This document shows positions 11,752 through 23,345 of a DNA stretch of 64,000 nucleotides, piece by piece (position 1 is the first letter of the stretch; each line of letters starts with the position of its first letter). A program made the translations under genes and the position numbers. This stretch comes from Seriola aureovittata. Its lineage: Eukaryota > Chordata > Actinopteri > Carangiformes > Carangidae. The stretch is from NCBI RefSeq assembly GCF_021018895.1, contig NC_079382.1, positions 17,114,501-17,178,500 of the forward strand, given 5' to 3'. Under the pieces are notes generated by a model, which was not told the origin of the DNA, did not search any database, and saw only the letters and a list, made by a program, of their open reading frames with translations.

Positions 11752-11803
11752 TGTGTCTGTGTGTGTGTGTGTGTCTCTCTCTCTCTCTCTGTGTGATTGA
11801 CAG
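11256..11803 (+). other. lama2 intron (0.55 kb) ending in TG/TC repeat
   Basis: The last 117 bp are TG repeat then CT repeat, up to the acceptor of the 58-nt exon W8. Confidence 0.8.
11687..11796. repeat. (TG)n(TC)n repeat abutting a splice acceptor
   Basis: About 110 bp of TG with CCC interruptions, then CTCTCTCTCTCT, ending about 8 bp before exon W8. Confidence 0.97.
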
Positions 11804-11861
11804 CCCAGCCAGCAGGGTCATGCCGGTGTAAGGAGAGTTTTGGGGGTCTGCGATGTGACAG
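11804..11861 (+). CDS. lama2: lama2 exon W8: small LE3 exon
   Basis: A 58-nt exon encoding TQPAGSCRCKESFGGLRCDR, the middle of LE3 (compare PGSCHCKTGFGGVSCDR in alpha-2). Phase 1 to 2; donor CAG|GTGAGA. Upstream, about 100 bp of TG repeat runs to within about 8 bp of the exon and replaces much of the usual pyrimidine tract; a CA repeat starts 16 bp after it. Skipping this exon would shift frame. The repeat bracket makes it the most likely exon here to be spliced inefficiently. Confidence 0.88.
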
Positions 11862-12768
11862 GTGAGACACGCAGACATACACACACACACACATACAGAA
11901 AGAGATAGAGACACATTGTGACAGGTGAGCAGAACCTTTCAGCTGTTGTCTGTTCCAATTAATGTTTGGAAATTGCCAGAAAGTTTCCATTAAGATCTTT
12001 GATGATATTTATTATAATACATCATGACACTTGGTTTTGTACCTTACACTATGTAATGAGGTCACTAAATGTATAAATGCCTGAGGCATACTTTCTTCAC
12101 ATTTTGATTAGCTGTTTTTCTTTGACTGTAACTTTGAGATTTCTTTGATAATATCTTTCACATACTTGAATCCCTAATAGACCTGAACACAGCCTGAGAT
12201 TATCAAGAAAATTCTTGTCATTATCAGGTTAAGATCACAATGTGTGACTCAAAAGAAATAGAAAAAACAAGAAATTTTTCAATCTAACCTTTAAATCTGT
12301 CAACAGACTGCTTCATCTTAATTTGTTGATCAGCTGTTGCATTATCTTTATGTTTTATTGCAATAATTCCCACTGGAATGAATCAACTTCTCTGTGGACA
12401 TCGTTCAGGTTTAATGTAATCCAGCCTCAAAGCTGATACAACTTTTCCTCTAACTTTTTAATGACCTGCCCTCAGATCGCCAGCAGCATGAGCATCATCT
12501 TTTAGATCACTTCTCAAAATGCGCTTCGGTTCACTCACTCTGTTAATTAGGAAGTTGTTTCTTTGTGTATTTCCTGTGAGATTGTACGTACATGCATGTC
12601 ATACATGGGACGAGGTCAGAACTAAAGGTTCAGTGACTGACTCAGACCAGTTTGATCAGGATGTGGACACAGTGGTTGTTTAGAATTGACCCCCTGACCT
12701 TCCAGCTGTGGGGCGACCTCTTATCACTTTCACCTTTATTTTTTGTCATTAAACTCATTTGTCTCCAG
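11862..12768 (+). other. lama2 intron (0.9 kb)
   Basis: A short CA repeat at 11877-11896 lies near the donor; no other element was recognised. Confidence 0.7.
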
Positions 12769-12871
12769 GTGCGCTGTCGGATATATGGGCTACCCGTCCT
12801 GTCAACGCTGTAACTGCAGTGTGGAAGGGAGCACAAACGATGACCCATGTATAACACCCTGCATGTGCAAG
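12769..12871 (+). CDS. lama2: lama2 exon W9: end of LE3, start of LE4
   Basis: Encodes RCAVGYMGYPSCQRCNCSVE, then GSTNDDPCITPCMCK. GYMGYPSC is the usual LE3 end, and the rest matches the alpha-2 wording of LE4 (EDPC..PC.CK). Enters at phase 2 after TTGTCTCCAG and leaves at phase 0 (AAG|GTACAC). A pure CA repeat begins two bases after the GT, a position where hnRNP L binding can influence splicing in other genes. Confidence 0.93.
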
Positions 12872-12873
12872 GT

Positions 12874-12897
12874 ACACACACACACACACACACACAC
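12874..12897. repeat. (CA)12 repeat directly after a donor site
   Basis: Pure CA repeat beginning two bases after the GT of the exon W9 donor, within a 217-bp intron. Confidence 0.95.
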
Positions 12898-13088
12898 GCG
12901 CAAACTTATTTGCACACGAATAATGACAAGTACTCTGCACTAACCTTACTAGCCCTGTCATCATTATCTTCACCACATTAACACTGCAATAACATGACTT
13001 GTGCTCATAACGTCACTTTGAGGGCAGCCCATAAACTTTGCTGCATCTTTCATCTCTCTCTCTCCTTCTGTCTGACTTTCTCACGTAG

Positions 13089-13229
13089 GAAAATGTAGAG
13101 GGAGAAAACTGCGACCGCTGTAAACTGGGATTTTACAATCTCCAAGGTGACAATCAACGCGGCTGCGAAAAGTGCTCCTGTATGGGCGTTGCCAGTCAGT
13201 GCTCGGCCTCCACCTGGACCTATCAGAAT
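13089..13229 (+). CDS. lama2: lama2 exon W10: LE4 and first half of LE5
   Basis: Forty-seven codons, phase 0 to 0: ENVEGENCDRCKLGFYNLQ is the very conserved LE4 core, and CEKCSCMGVASQCSASTWTY starts LE5, which in alpha chains is interrupted by the inserted L4 domain. The acceptor is TTTCTCACGTAG and the donor AAT|GTAAGC. The ending WTYQN corresponds to WTYGK in alpha-2 and marks the entry into L4a. Confidence 0.95.
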
Positions 13230-13570
13230 GTAAGCACCTACTGTACACATGTACACTTCTTCTCTGTCGGGCAACCAGTGTCTTTGTTTATTTGAGTCAA
13301 TCATCGAGATGTTCCCCCTTTTAATCCATTCAAAGCTCTTTTGCTGTTGGATGCTTAAATTGTATCATTCCTGTCCACCAGACTTTTTCTCTGGAAAGAT
13401 TTACCAGACACCAAAGGTCAGCTTCGAGTACTTGACACAAATTACACTTCACACCATTTGTGGTGTTTACCATTATGGCCCAGTCATACCAGCATTTAAA
13501 AAAAAGGCAATTTCAGACCAAATTTAGTGGAATTGCTGCAATAAACAGTGTGAGAAGGCAAAAAGAGTCT

Positions 13571-14280
13571 GTTCGAAGATTTTCTGTCATCCAGGTCATG
13601 GTTATCCAAGAAAGAAAAAATAAATCAGCCACAAGGTCCAAGAAGAACACTGACACTGGGTGGTGAAGAAAAGAAGAAACGCAACAACATTGTGATTCAG
13701 TATGTGTCTGGAGTATCTGAGAAATTCAGGAGGATCTTCAACCAGCAACACACTAAGACAAAAACTCGTCCATCCTAAAGATCGCACAATGCAAACTAGT
13801 GTATGCAGTCCATTGCAGTGAGGAATACCACAGACCTGTACATCAGTGAAACCAAACAACCACTAAACAAACGCATGGCTCAATACAGGAGGGCATACAG
13901 GGAGACTCAGCACTTTACCTACACCTAAAGGATAAGGGACTCTCCTTCAATGACAACCAGGTACATAGTTTAGATAGGGAGGACAGATGGTTTGAAAGAG
14001 GAGTAAAAGGCGGCCATCTATGTCAAAGTAGAGAAACGGACAGTGCTGTCCTTTCATCCCTCTCCAGGAGATTTAACAAACACTCACACCTCAGGAGACT
14101 CCAATGACTCTAACTGACACCAACAAATCAGGTGACATCAACGGCCTTTATAATGACCCCACAGAGGCTAAATACCTAGATCCTCCTCACCAGTCAGTCA
14201 GATTTGAAGAAGCCTCTTGGATAAGAGGTGAAACATCTTAAAGTATCCACAACCAGATGCAGTTGCCCTCGATTCAATTT
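13571..14280 (+). mobile_element. Degenerate Penelope-like retroelement, 3' end (GIY-YIG region)
   Basis: Translated pieces in shifting frames read IQYVSGVSEKFRRIFNQQHT, then HLKDKGLSFNDN and LDREDRWFERGVK. These match the linker and GIY-YIG endonuclease end of fish Penelope-like elements (Neptune/Poseidon type), where REDRWFERGVKEA is typical. The 3' flank (GAAGAAGCCTCTTGGATAAG) is also typical of the family. Frameshifts and stops make it non-functional. The reverse transcriptase core is missing, as in most 5'-truncated copies. Confidence 0.75.
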
Positions 14281-15316
14281 TTCTTGATGTGTTGAATCTT
14301 TTTAGTCCATCTTTGGTGATTTTTTTTTTTCTAATCGATATTAGATATCCTTGACAGTGTTGGCCTCTGAGAGAGCAAAACAGAGGAGGCTATCATGGCC
14401 TTTTACTGTGGCTGTGCTGCACCAACACTTTTACACAACCTTACTCTGCTGGAGTAACTACTATTCCACAGGAGGCATGGATTTTAGACATGAGACCTGA
14501 GTCATATGTTTGTATGTTCAAGAATCATATATGTACCACTGATATGATGCGTTAACTTATTGTCCAGTTAGCCTCCAAGTTGCCCAGCCTACTAACTGAA
14601 ACCAAACTTTTGTGACTTATTATCACATTCCCAGCTGACTAGCATGTTTGTGGTGAAATCGCCAGCTACAGTTGTTTACCAGCTAGTCCTGTATCTGTAT
14701 CCTGTATCTGGCTTTTTGTAACACAGTGAACAATGTTTAGTGATCCTCACAGCAGCACTTATCATATCTGCGCCTGTTTTTTTTTTGTTATGATCCTCCG
14801 TTAAATACATGTGCACAAAGGGAGGAGATCCACCTCACTTGACTGACCCAGAAGATGTTTTTCAGATGACAGGCAAACTGCTCTTCCACACTGGTGCAGT
14901 TTGATAAATATCCTGCAGGCGTAGAATGCATCCGACACGAGGTGCAAAATGATTAATTAGTCAGGCCCTGAGTTTTTAGAATAGGGAATGTTAAAGGCAT
15001 CTGGAAATGAATAAAACTGAATCACTGTTATAGGGGGTAGTAGGGTAGTAAGTGTAAAAACAAAGACAAATCTTTGCCACATAGACATTCAAGACAGGGG
15101 AGGTGGATGGAGCACAGTTGAGGTAAAAGCAAAGGAGAATTGTGAAAAAGAAAAGAGAGAAGAGGACAAGCCTGGAAAGGGGAAGGGTGGAGACGAGACA
15201 AGAGGCAAGGAGGAGGAGAGAGGTGAAAAGAGGAAAACAGTTTTTGACTGACAGGCGGGGTGGGAGAGGAGGGGAGAGGAGACATTGACAGGATGACAGC
15301 TCTGATTTAGACACTG

Positions 15317-15429
<113 letters not shown>

Positions 15430-15503
15430 GGCAAAGCCAAGGTCAGGTTAATTGCAACGACAGATGTGTGTCTGACTCTGTCTATTGCTCTCTGTCTCTC
15501 TCT

Positions 15504-15529
15504 CACACACACACACACACTCTCTCTCA

Positions 15530-15563
<34 letters not shown>
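15504..15563. repeat. (CA)n(CT)n(CA)n repeat
   Basis: Two CA blocks split by TCTCTCTCACTC. It lies 78 bp after the (TG)53 tract and is complementary to it. Confidence 0.95.
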
Positions 15564-15568
<5 letters not shown>

Positions 15569-16923
15569 TGTGGAATTGAGAGAAAAAAACACTCTTTCTA
15601 GGTGTCAGTTACGAGACTTCCTGGCTGACATGTGACAGATGTACAAAACCTTTAAACGTAAACATATCTTGAGTTTCAGCGTATGCTATACTTGCACCAC
15701 CTTCATAAATGACATTCAGTTATAGATGTGAATATATCACATCACTGACATTTTGTTTTATTTGTGAAGCTGCATTTTAAATTAAAGTTTACAGGAACAG
15801 TAAAAAAATAAATAAAAAAAGTTGCTTTGCTGTCAATTCTGAATAAGCCATTAGAATCCAAACCAACTGATGTAATGATTTTAGTGATTATCTGTTGTTC
15901 AGTTCATGAGTCTGTATTTATAAGATTAACTCTGATAGATTAATTTGCTAAAGAGCCTTCAGTCTTCTTTCTTAGACGCAGATTGTAAGTGTTTTCTGTG
16001 AGTGATTTTTTTTTCTCATATGGACTGAGTGTCAAAGGATAGAAGGTGTTTTAGTTCATGCAGTAAAGTAGGTAACATTGACTTGACTTCAGAAAAAATA
16101 TCGACCAATCAAGTGCTTATACACTTATTTGGCAGAGTAGGCTCTGCTGCTGAGGGTGCTGCCCAGTGAACCCAAGCAGCATTGCAGGATTCAGTGGGGA
16201 GTGCAGTAAACCCCAAATGGCCGTACAGAACAAAGCCCAGTCATCATGGAGACACTGGACACACGGTGCACAAAGAAATAGATGCCAAGTTGGATTATAG
16301 ATCATAAGGAGCTGAGCTGGTGGAGGGACAAATCTATTGAAACAGTTGGTATATTGTTACGTACAGTGGTAGAGAGCAGCAAAGCAGAACCATCAGATTA
16401 TAAAGTCTATCCACATTGAACATGACTGGTGACTTGCTTTAATATGTTTTGTTGTCGGAAGCTACTGATCTGCTGACAGCGAACAGTTCTATTTGAACGT
16501 TTCCAAATCACACTGAAATCTTTTCAAACATTCATACAAATTAAATTCTATTTTACTATAGTTAAATATTCTTTATTTCCACATTCAGTCTATCAGTAAC
16601 TCACCTTAACGAAAACTTTGAAAGCAAAAAATTGAGAGCTCGCTGCACTTTGCTGCAACAGAGGAAAAGGTCTGATCTTAAAACCCTTCACAGAATAGCC
16701 AGAGCTGTGTGTGATTTTCTATATATTAGGCTACACCATTTCTGGGTGTTTAATTTTAAAAGGCACACTTTGTATACTTTGAAATGAGACATAGTGAACT
16801 GTGGTCTGGGCCTATTAATAGCCTACTGAATATGAGAATAAAAAAAGCTTGTTTTTTCAAGAGATGGAGCTTAAAGTAAATCTTTAACTTCTTTTCCCTT
16901 CTTCCTGAATGTTGATTTTGTAG

Positions 16924-17088
16924 GAAACCACACTGACAGGCTGGCACCTGGTTGGAGATACAGGAGGGAGAGTTTGGTCTGTGCACAGACAGACACCTCC
17001 ATATCTGAGCGTCCGACACTCGGATGTTGTGAATGACCTCGGCTCTGCCTACTACTGGAATGCACCTGGACTGTACCTGGGAAACAAG
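16924..17088 (+). CDS. lama2: lama2 exon W11: laminin IV type A (L4a) domain, first part
   Basis: Fifty-five codons, phase 0 to 0: LTGWHLVGD, then LGSAYYWNAPGLYLGNK. YYWxAPxxYLGNK is the hallmark of laminin IV A domains (also in perlecan). The 30 residues between are diverged from the mammalian sequence as I recall it. The acceptor is TTTTGTAG, the donor AAG|GTTAGA. A 12.3-kb intron follows, the largest complete intron in the window. Confidence 0.93.
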
Positions 17089-18795
17089 GTTAGATGCAGA
17101 CACATGACAAACATGAAGTTTATTTACACCACAATCAAAATACAATGTGATTTCTATTATTAAGATAAGACTTTATTGACCCTTCTAGATGAAGAAAAAT
17201 GGATAAGGACCGATTTGAATAAGATAAAATATTAAAGAAAATACAGAGGTGACAGAAAAAAAATCTCAATATTTAGACTTTATGAGCTATTTGTAGAAAT
17301 ATTTGTGCAATATAACTGCTTTGGGGCCAACATTTAAATGTCTAACATAGTTGGACAGAAATGCATATATACAGTACATATATATTCTGTCAAAATAAAG
17401 TTTGAATTCTGGATAAACTTTGCATTTAAATTATTTTTCTTTAAATGCAGGATGAACAGAGTAAAAGTGATATAATAAAATACAGTAACTAACAGTGCTC
17501 AAACAGCGGCCTCAGAGTTGAATAACACCTCTCTAACACAGTCTCTTGAAAAACTTTACCTGATAATGTTCTCAAACATGACATGTTCTTGGAAACTGTT
17601 CTGGATTGTATTACATTGGGCAGATGTTCTGTTGTTTCTTTCATTCCCTGTACATGTGAAAGATATGTCACTGTCATCCTAAGACGAGTTTGATTTGAAT
17701 TTATCGCATCTGGTGTAAAAATGTCACAACACTTAACTGTATAATACGATCCTCAAATTTCAGCTTGTTAAGACTGTTAAGATGGTAAGAAAGAAAAGTT
17801 TTTGCAGCTTTTTCTTTATTATTCTTAAGGTGTTGCAGCAACAATCAGACTGGTCGAAGTCACAATAGTAACTCAGTTGTGCAGTTTCTTCTTTGCTCCA
17901 TTCTGATTACACTGTAATAGCACAGTGATGAGCTGCAATCTAATGTGTGATTGGACTCATCTGTTAGTCCGTTCACATTTAGGGTTACTGCTAAATGCCT
18001 GTTTTCATGACATTAACATTTCCTACATTTCCTTCCATTTTACAGTCTAATGCAAGCATTGACAGGCAAATACATAAAAGCTGACATGAGGCTGCAACAT
18101 TGGGACAGGCTCGAATATATAAACAGACCCGATTTATGATCTAAAAAATATCCCCTGGATGTAAGTCTGGTGAGAATGCATCCTGCTGGGATGTTCACCT
18201 CCCTCCCACCCCTGATTCTGTGGATCAGCTTCCGCTAATGTCGACTCTTTGAATTTGTGCTACGCTTTTCTGTGGCCATGATTAGACTTTATCACTCCAG
18301 CTGGCAAATAGCTGCAATCCATGTTTCTGAAGTCGAGTTGTTGCCCTACTACAACAACAGACTGACTGTGATTTGTCTGGGTGTCATGGCTTAGAGGAAT
18401 ATACCACTGAATTTCATTACTTTGCACCCTGCAGGCCTGGCTTGTCATCTCACTTCTTTGTCTGAACGTCTATCCCTCCCTCCCTCCCTCTAACCATCCC
18501 TCCATCCCTGCTTCTTTTCATTGGTTTGCTCCTCCAACTCTCACTCCATCTCTCCATGACTCCCATTTTTCTCCTCCCTGTTCCTAAATCATCCCCCTCT
18601 ACTTACCCCAAGCTCTCGTCTCTCTCTTTCTGTATCTCTCTCGCTTTGTGTCTCTCAGGGTAAACAGTGTTTCGCCTGTTGAACTCGATAATCAACTGTT
18701 TTTCTCTTAGCGCACACACACAACCACACGCTCCCACACATGCGCACACACACAAACAGTAGCACATATTCTCATTCAAACACATACTCACACAT

Positions 18796-18798
<3 letters not shown>

Positions 18799-18867
<69 letters not shown>
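18799..18867. repeat. (CA)34 microsatellite
   Basis: Perfect CA repeat of about 69 bp preceded by imperfect CA-rich sequence from about 18713. Confidence 0.98.
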
Positions 18868-18869
<2 letters not shown>

Positions 18870-19109
18870 CCAGGCCTATATAAGTCAGATAATGATGTGT
18901 TTGGAGGCATTAGGGACAGCAGAGCAGAACCAAATGCCTCCATACATGTGAAACAAACAAATTACCAGTGAGTGTGTGCGTGTGTGTGTGCACGTGTATA
19001 CGATCGCTAGCAGCAGTGTGCAAGTACTATATGAAAAAGCAATTCTTTGCTTCAATCTCTGATCGTGTTACAGAGATAGATGCTATGTGACTTGACTACC
19101 CGACTCCTT

Positions 19110-19162
<53 letters not shown>
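19110..19162. repeat. (CA)n microsatellite
   Basis: CA repeat with one AAAC interruption. Confidence 0.96.
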
Positions 19163-19163
<1 letters not shown>

Positions 19164-19789
19164 ATGGTCTGTCATGTTAGCATGTATCATTGGAAGTGAC
19201 AGGCTGTGTGTAATGATAAGCTAGCAGTGGATACAGAACAGTATAAATGCTTGCGTGTGATAACGTGCTTAATTCTCGTGCATGACCTCCTGTTTTGTTA
19301 ATACCAAGAATGCTCATTGGCTCGTTAGCACGCTCTGTGGGATGCTCATTGGTCCAGAAGCATGTTCCTCTGACGCTCATTGGGTATTTTATCGCCTGTA
19401 TAGGTCCAGGGACTGCTCGTTCTCAAGGATAGCCGTTACTATCATGGAAGCATGCTCTGTTATGAATATTTTTTTCTAATGTTTCTGGTTTATTTTGCAG
19501 TCGAGGGCAGATAAATCGAATTCAGGTTCCAATGTTGCAAGTTTGAGAGTGTTGCATCATTTTAAGACTTTTTAAGACTTCTACGTGTCTAAAACTTGTT
19601 TTTAAAAAGGGTTTTAGTGACACTTCTGCTTCATAAGAGAGGTAGACACTTTTAAATGGTATGGTCAAAATGTAATGTTTAAAGCGCCTCATAAAGCTCC
19701 TAATATTTTTATATTAAGAATGGACAAATTGACCATTTGAAAGGTGTCGCCCGTAGTGATAAACCTACATAGAATAATCGCTTGACTCC

Positions 19790-20190
19790 CCTCAGCTCTA
19801 TTTATCACGGTGGCATTTTTCAACTAATTATTTTGGTTTTACAACATGCAGCTTCATTGTTTTGGCTCAGTCTCTCCTCTCTCACCAACCTTGTTCCCAG
19901 CAGCAACAGGCAGTTGTTTTCAGCAAGCTCTAATTCACCTGCTGTATGCTACCTGCCCAGCTTTAGACAGCAGACTGACACAGTTAACAACTAGCTGAAA
20001 ATAGTGGAGCATCTAGCAGCTGAAGAGTTGGATATTTCCCTCAGGAGTTGATGGAGAACAGATCTAAAAGTGAATGTGAATATTGGAGCCTTAAGATTTG
20101 TCAAATGGCCAGAAACACAGCTCCAAATGAAAGCTAATGTTGCCAACATGTCTGGATGTTTAAACATGTTCACCATATCAACTTCATGAG
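19790..20190. mobile_element. Possible dispersed teleost repeat
   Basis: The sequence GTGGAGCATCTAGCAGCTGA, then CAGGAGTTGATGGAGA and GCTAATGTTGCC, resembles a short repeat that I associate with percomorph introns. No terminal repeats were seen. The class is unknown and the call rests on memory of similar sequences. Confidence 0.3.
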
Positions 20191-20439
20191 GTGATGAAAT
20201 GTCGACCTTGGGTTCACAGCTTGTTTTTCTTCCCCCAAGTGGCAGAAAAAAAAACTTTTAAACTTGAAAAATATTGTCCACATGCACTATATTCATAATA
20301 CACTATACTTTAAAAAGAAATCTAAAATATTTGAAAAATATATAACATTAGCTGCTCCCCAGAATTGGATGCTATTCTTTCACAGTCATCCACCTCCAAT
20401 AATGGATGTTATGGCATTTCATTGATTGATATTTTTTTT

Positions 20440-20945
20440 TGTGTGACAATCTCACCTAAGGTCCATTTAATAGCTGTCGTGGAAGTTTTCATCAATTTGA
20501 GCAGAAGGAATTTGTGCAGTGTTATGGAAATGTAGAGATTCAAGTTTTCATTTTTTCTAGAGATTGTTGCCGTGTTAAAGTCGAAGTGAGTTCTCTTTTT
20601 TTCTCTTTTTTTTTTCTTTTGAGCAGTAAATTGAAATGAAATTAAATGTTTTAAATATTGTTACGCAGTGTAGGCATCATTTTAATCATATTTCTAACAC
20701 CCTAAAAGTTGTCAGATCCCGATCTCCTTCTATCCATCTTGTACCTAGATTTACAAACAGATTCACAGTCAAGACAGATGAAAGCTTCAAAAACAAAAAA
20801 AAAAGCTCATCATTTGGAGAACAGAGAGTGACAGAGATGGACAGAAAGAGAGAAAGAGGGAGTACTGGGAGATTGAAGAAGGGAGATAAAGGGATGATGG
20901 ATGAACATGGAGAAAGGAGAAACATCCTTTGCTGACAGCTGATGA
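20440..20945 (+). repeat. Intronic direct repeat, copy 1
   Basis: Shares about 500 bp of diverged collinear sequence with 24300-24790, including a common start (CTCACCTAAGGTCCATTTAA versus CGCACCTCAAGGTCC), TTTACAAACAGATTCACAGT, GACAGATGAAAGCTTC, AGAGTGACAGAGATGGACAG, GATGATGGATGAACATGG and GACAGCTGATG. Either a local duplication or two insertions of one repeat family. Confidence 0.85.
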
Positions 20946-21263
20946 AAGAAAGCTGGAAATATACTGAAACTTGACAAACACACAACTCAGCTTTTGTTGC
21001 ATTGCACTCCAGCTCCCTCTGTAACTCTGCCTCTGCCTTCCCCAACTTTCTGTAGCCATTTTTCATCTTCCCTGTTTTCTATATCGTCCTATAAAGAAGA
21101 AGTAATACAAAATAATAATCCTTTAAGAGGAGACCCTGCTACAGGTGCAAACCTGTAAACCTGCAACCTGTGAAGTGGTGAAGTGTGGAGAAGAAAAATG
21201 CTCTGATTTCACCTTGATTGTAGATTTTGACACTTAACACTTGTGACAAATGAAAACTGTCAT

Positions 21264-21294
21264 AAAAGTGTTTTTATATTATAAAAACACTTTT
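21264..21294. repeat. 31-bp near-perfect palindrome
   Basis: Two 15-bp arms (AAAAGTGTTTTTATA and its exact reverse complement) around a single T. It could form a cruciform or mark the fusion of two short inverted repeats. Confidence 0.9.
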
Positions 21295-22559
21295 GTAGAA
21301 TCCTTTTAAGAGGAACATCAGATTTTAGCAAGCTGCTGTGCTGTGATTCATGAGAGAGAGAAATGTGTGTAGAGGAGTTTGTGTATAGTGCCACTTCTAA
21401 TCTGGTCTTGATTGCACAAGATGGATTTCCCCTCCCACACGGCTGAAAAAAGTGCCTTTACATTAATCACAGTTGATTTGTTTCAGTTTTCATCAACCAA
21501 ATAATTTTGTATCACACGTATTTGTGTGTGCAGAGATCTGCGCAGCAATCCCATGTCTCGGAGAAAAGAAAGTCATCACACCTGGTTAGAAAAGAAACCA
21601 CTGCAATCCTGATTCACAGATGTTTCCATTACAAAAACATAATTAATATCAAACAAACTATACCTTTGAGTGCATGCCAGCATTCAGTTTACCATTTGAA
21701 ATTAAGACCATATTTTCTGTTGACAGTGTTGCCCTATGTTGTAGAGGATGCTACTTTTTGTTGTTCCCACCTCTGTGCCTTTTCCTTGGATCATGAGACC
21801 AGATAAAAGCTCTCAGCAGGTCTTGGTATCTGTGACGACGTGTAATCTATTTATAGCAGAGTGTAGACGAGTCCAGCTTTGTGTCATAAAGCTTCCATTG
21901 CACTGTAAAGCAATCAACCTTATTTCCTGTCAAATCCAACCACAACAATGCCGTATAGAGGCTGATGGTCTTGTATTTATATATTCATATAATTATCACA
22001 GAGTTAGCATGATGATGATATTTAATGTGGCAGTGTCTGTAAAACCACATGCGAGTCTGAGCCCCATCCTCTGAGGTGGATCAGCATTGAACTTATTGAA
22101 TATAGGGTGTCAACTTGCCATTGTTTGTTACTTCAAGTCTGATGCACAGCACGCTGGTGGAGTTGACTTTGAGGAGCCAGTGAGCCGTGGGAGTGCAGAA
22201 CAATAATTGATTGGCTCTGAGAGGCTGGAGGTAAATGAGCTGCTCTTAGTCATCTTCCTGGATGAGATGTGCATACTGAGTTACAGTACATCTCACCCTC
22301 TCTGCTCTTGCCACCGACAGTGATAATTATCATGTCATAGTCGAGCACGCAAACCACCTTAAGAGTCAACAATGTTGCTTTCTTCTGTTTTTTTCTTTTC
22401 GTGTGGCACAGGCAAGTGTGAGTATAAGTGTTGTTTCTACTGCAGCACAAAAAGTACAACAAACTGTGAGCCATAACCTTAGCCTAAATAGTTTTTCTTA
22501 ACTATAACTATTAGTAGAAAGTACATAAGAGGAGATGACTGCATGTATGTCTGCACACA

Positions 22560-23345
22560 AGTGTCTATGGGCCTATTCAAGAAGAGCATCTACCCCCTAA
22601 TGCCATCCCAGTAAGAAGACCTCATCAAGTGACCGCTTGTAACCCCAAACTTCATCTGAGGGCAAACCCCATGCAGAGCACCTCAAACAACCAGCTGGCA
22701 ACCCAGCTCTCTAGTTTCATTCCAATCTGCCAGCACCCACTCAGGGTACATACCTCCAAACTCACCCCCAGCCAGGATTCCCAGACCCTGCTTTAGTCCT
22801 GGAGGCATGGAGTCCCAAAAACGAGAACCCATGTACATCTTGCAAGCAGGACTGTACCACAGCTGCCAAAACATTCTCCTATAGTCCCAGGAAGCTGCAG
22901 AGGAGTACCGAGTCAAACTACAATCAACCCACCCGAAATCCATCCAGAGAAGAAGAAGCTGTAGTTCCAGCGTGCCACACTCCAGACCACGGACACGCTG
23001 GTTGTCATTCACACTCACAGCGACTTGGTCCAGAGTAATCAGGACTATGACTGTAAAATCTCCCTGTCACTTCACATGGTCGCTATGCTGAGCACAACCA
23101 CATTATCATATCATTAAACTATAAGGAATGTCAACAATGTAAACAATGCCATCTCTAACTCTCTGAGCTCCTTCCAAGAGGTCGCCATGGTTGGCGAACA
23201 CCCCCGTGGACACAGTGTCCCTCCACACCAGGAGGAAATCTGATTGCACAGTTTGCCTCAAGGCTACTGCATCCATCTCCCACCAAGAGGCATAATGCAC
23301 ACAGAGAAGGCCCCGAAGATACAGAACCAGACAAGACCACGCTTG
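22560..23345 (-). pseudogene. Unidentified degenerate coding-like stretch, minus strand
   Basis: On the minus strand two adjacent open segments (23300-23106 and 23018-22683) share a base composition richer in G and C than the surrounding intron. They carry tryptophan-rich text such as ASWDYRRMFWQLWYSPACKM and GGEFGGMYPEWVLADWNETR. Stops and a frame change separate them. The appearance is that of a decayed retroelement or retrovirus-derived reading frame, but I do not recognise the family and no terminal repeats were found. It could equally be chance openness. Confidence 0.35.
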
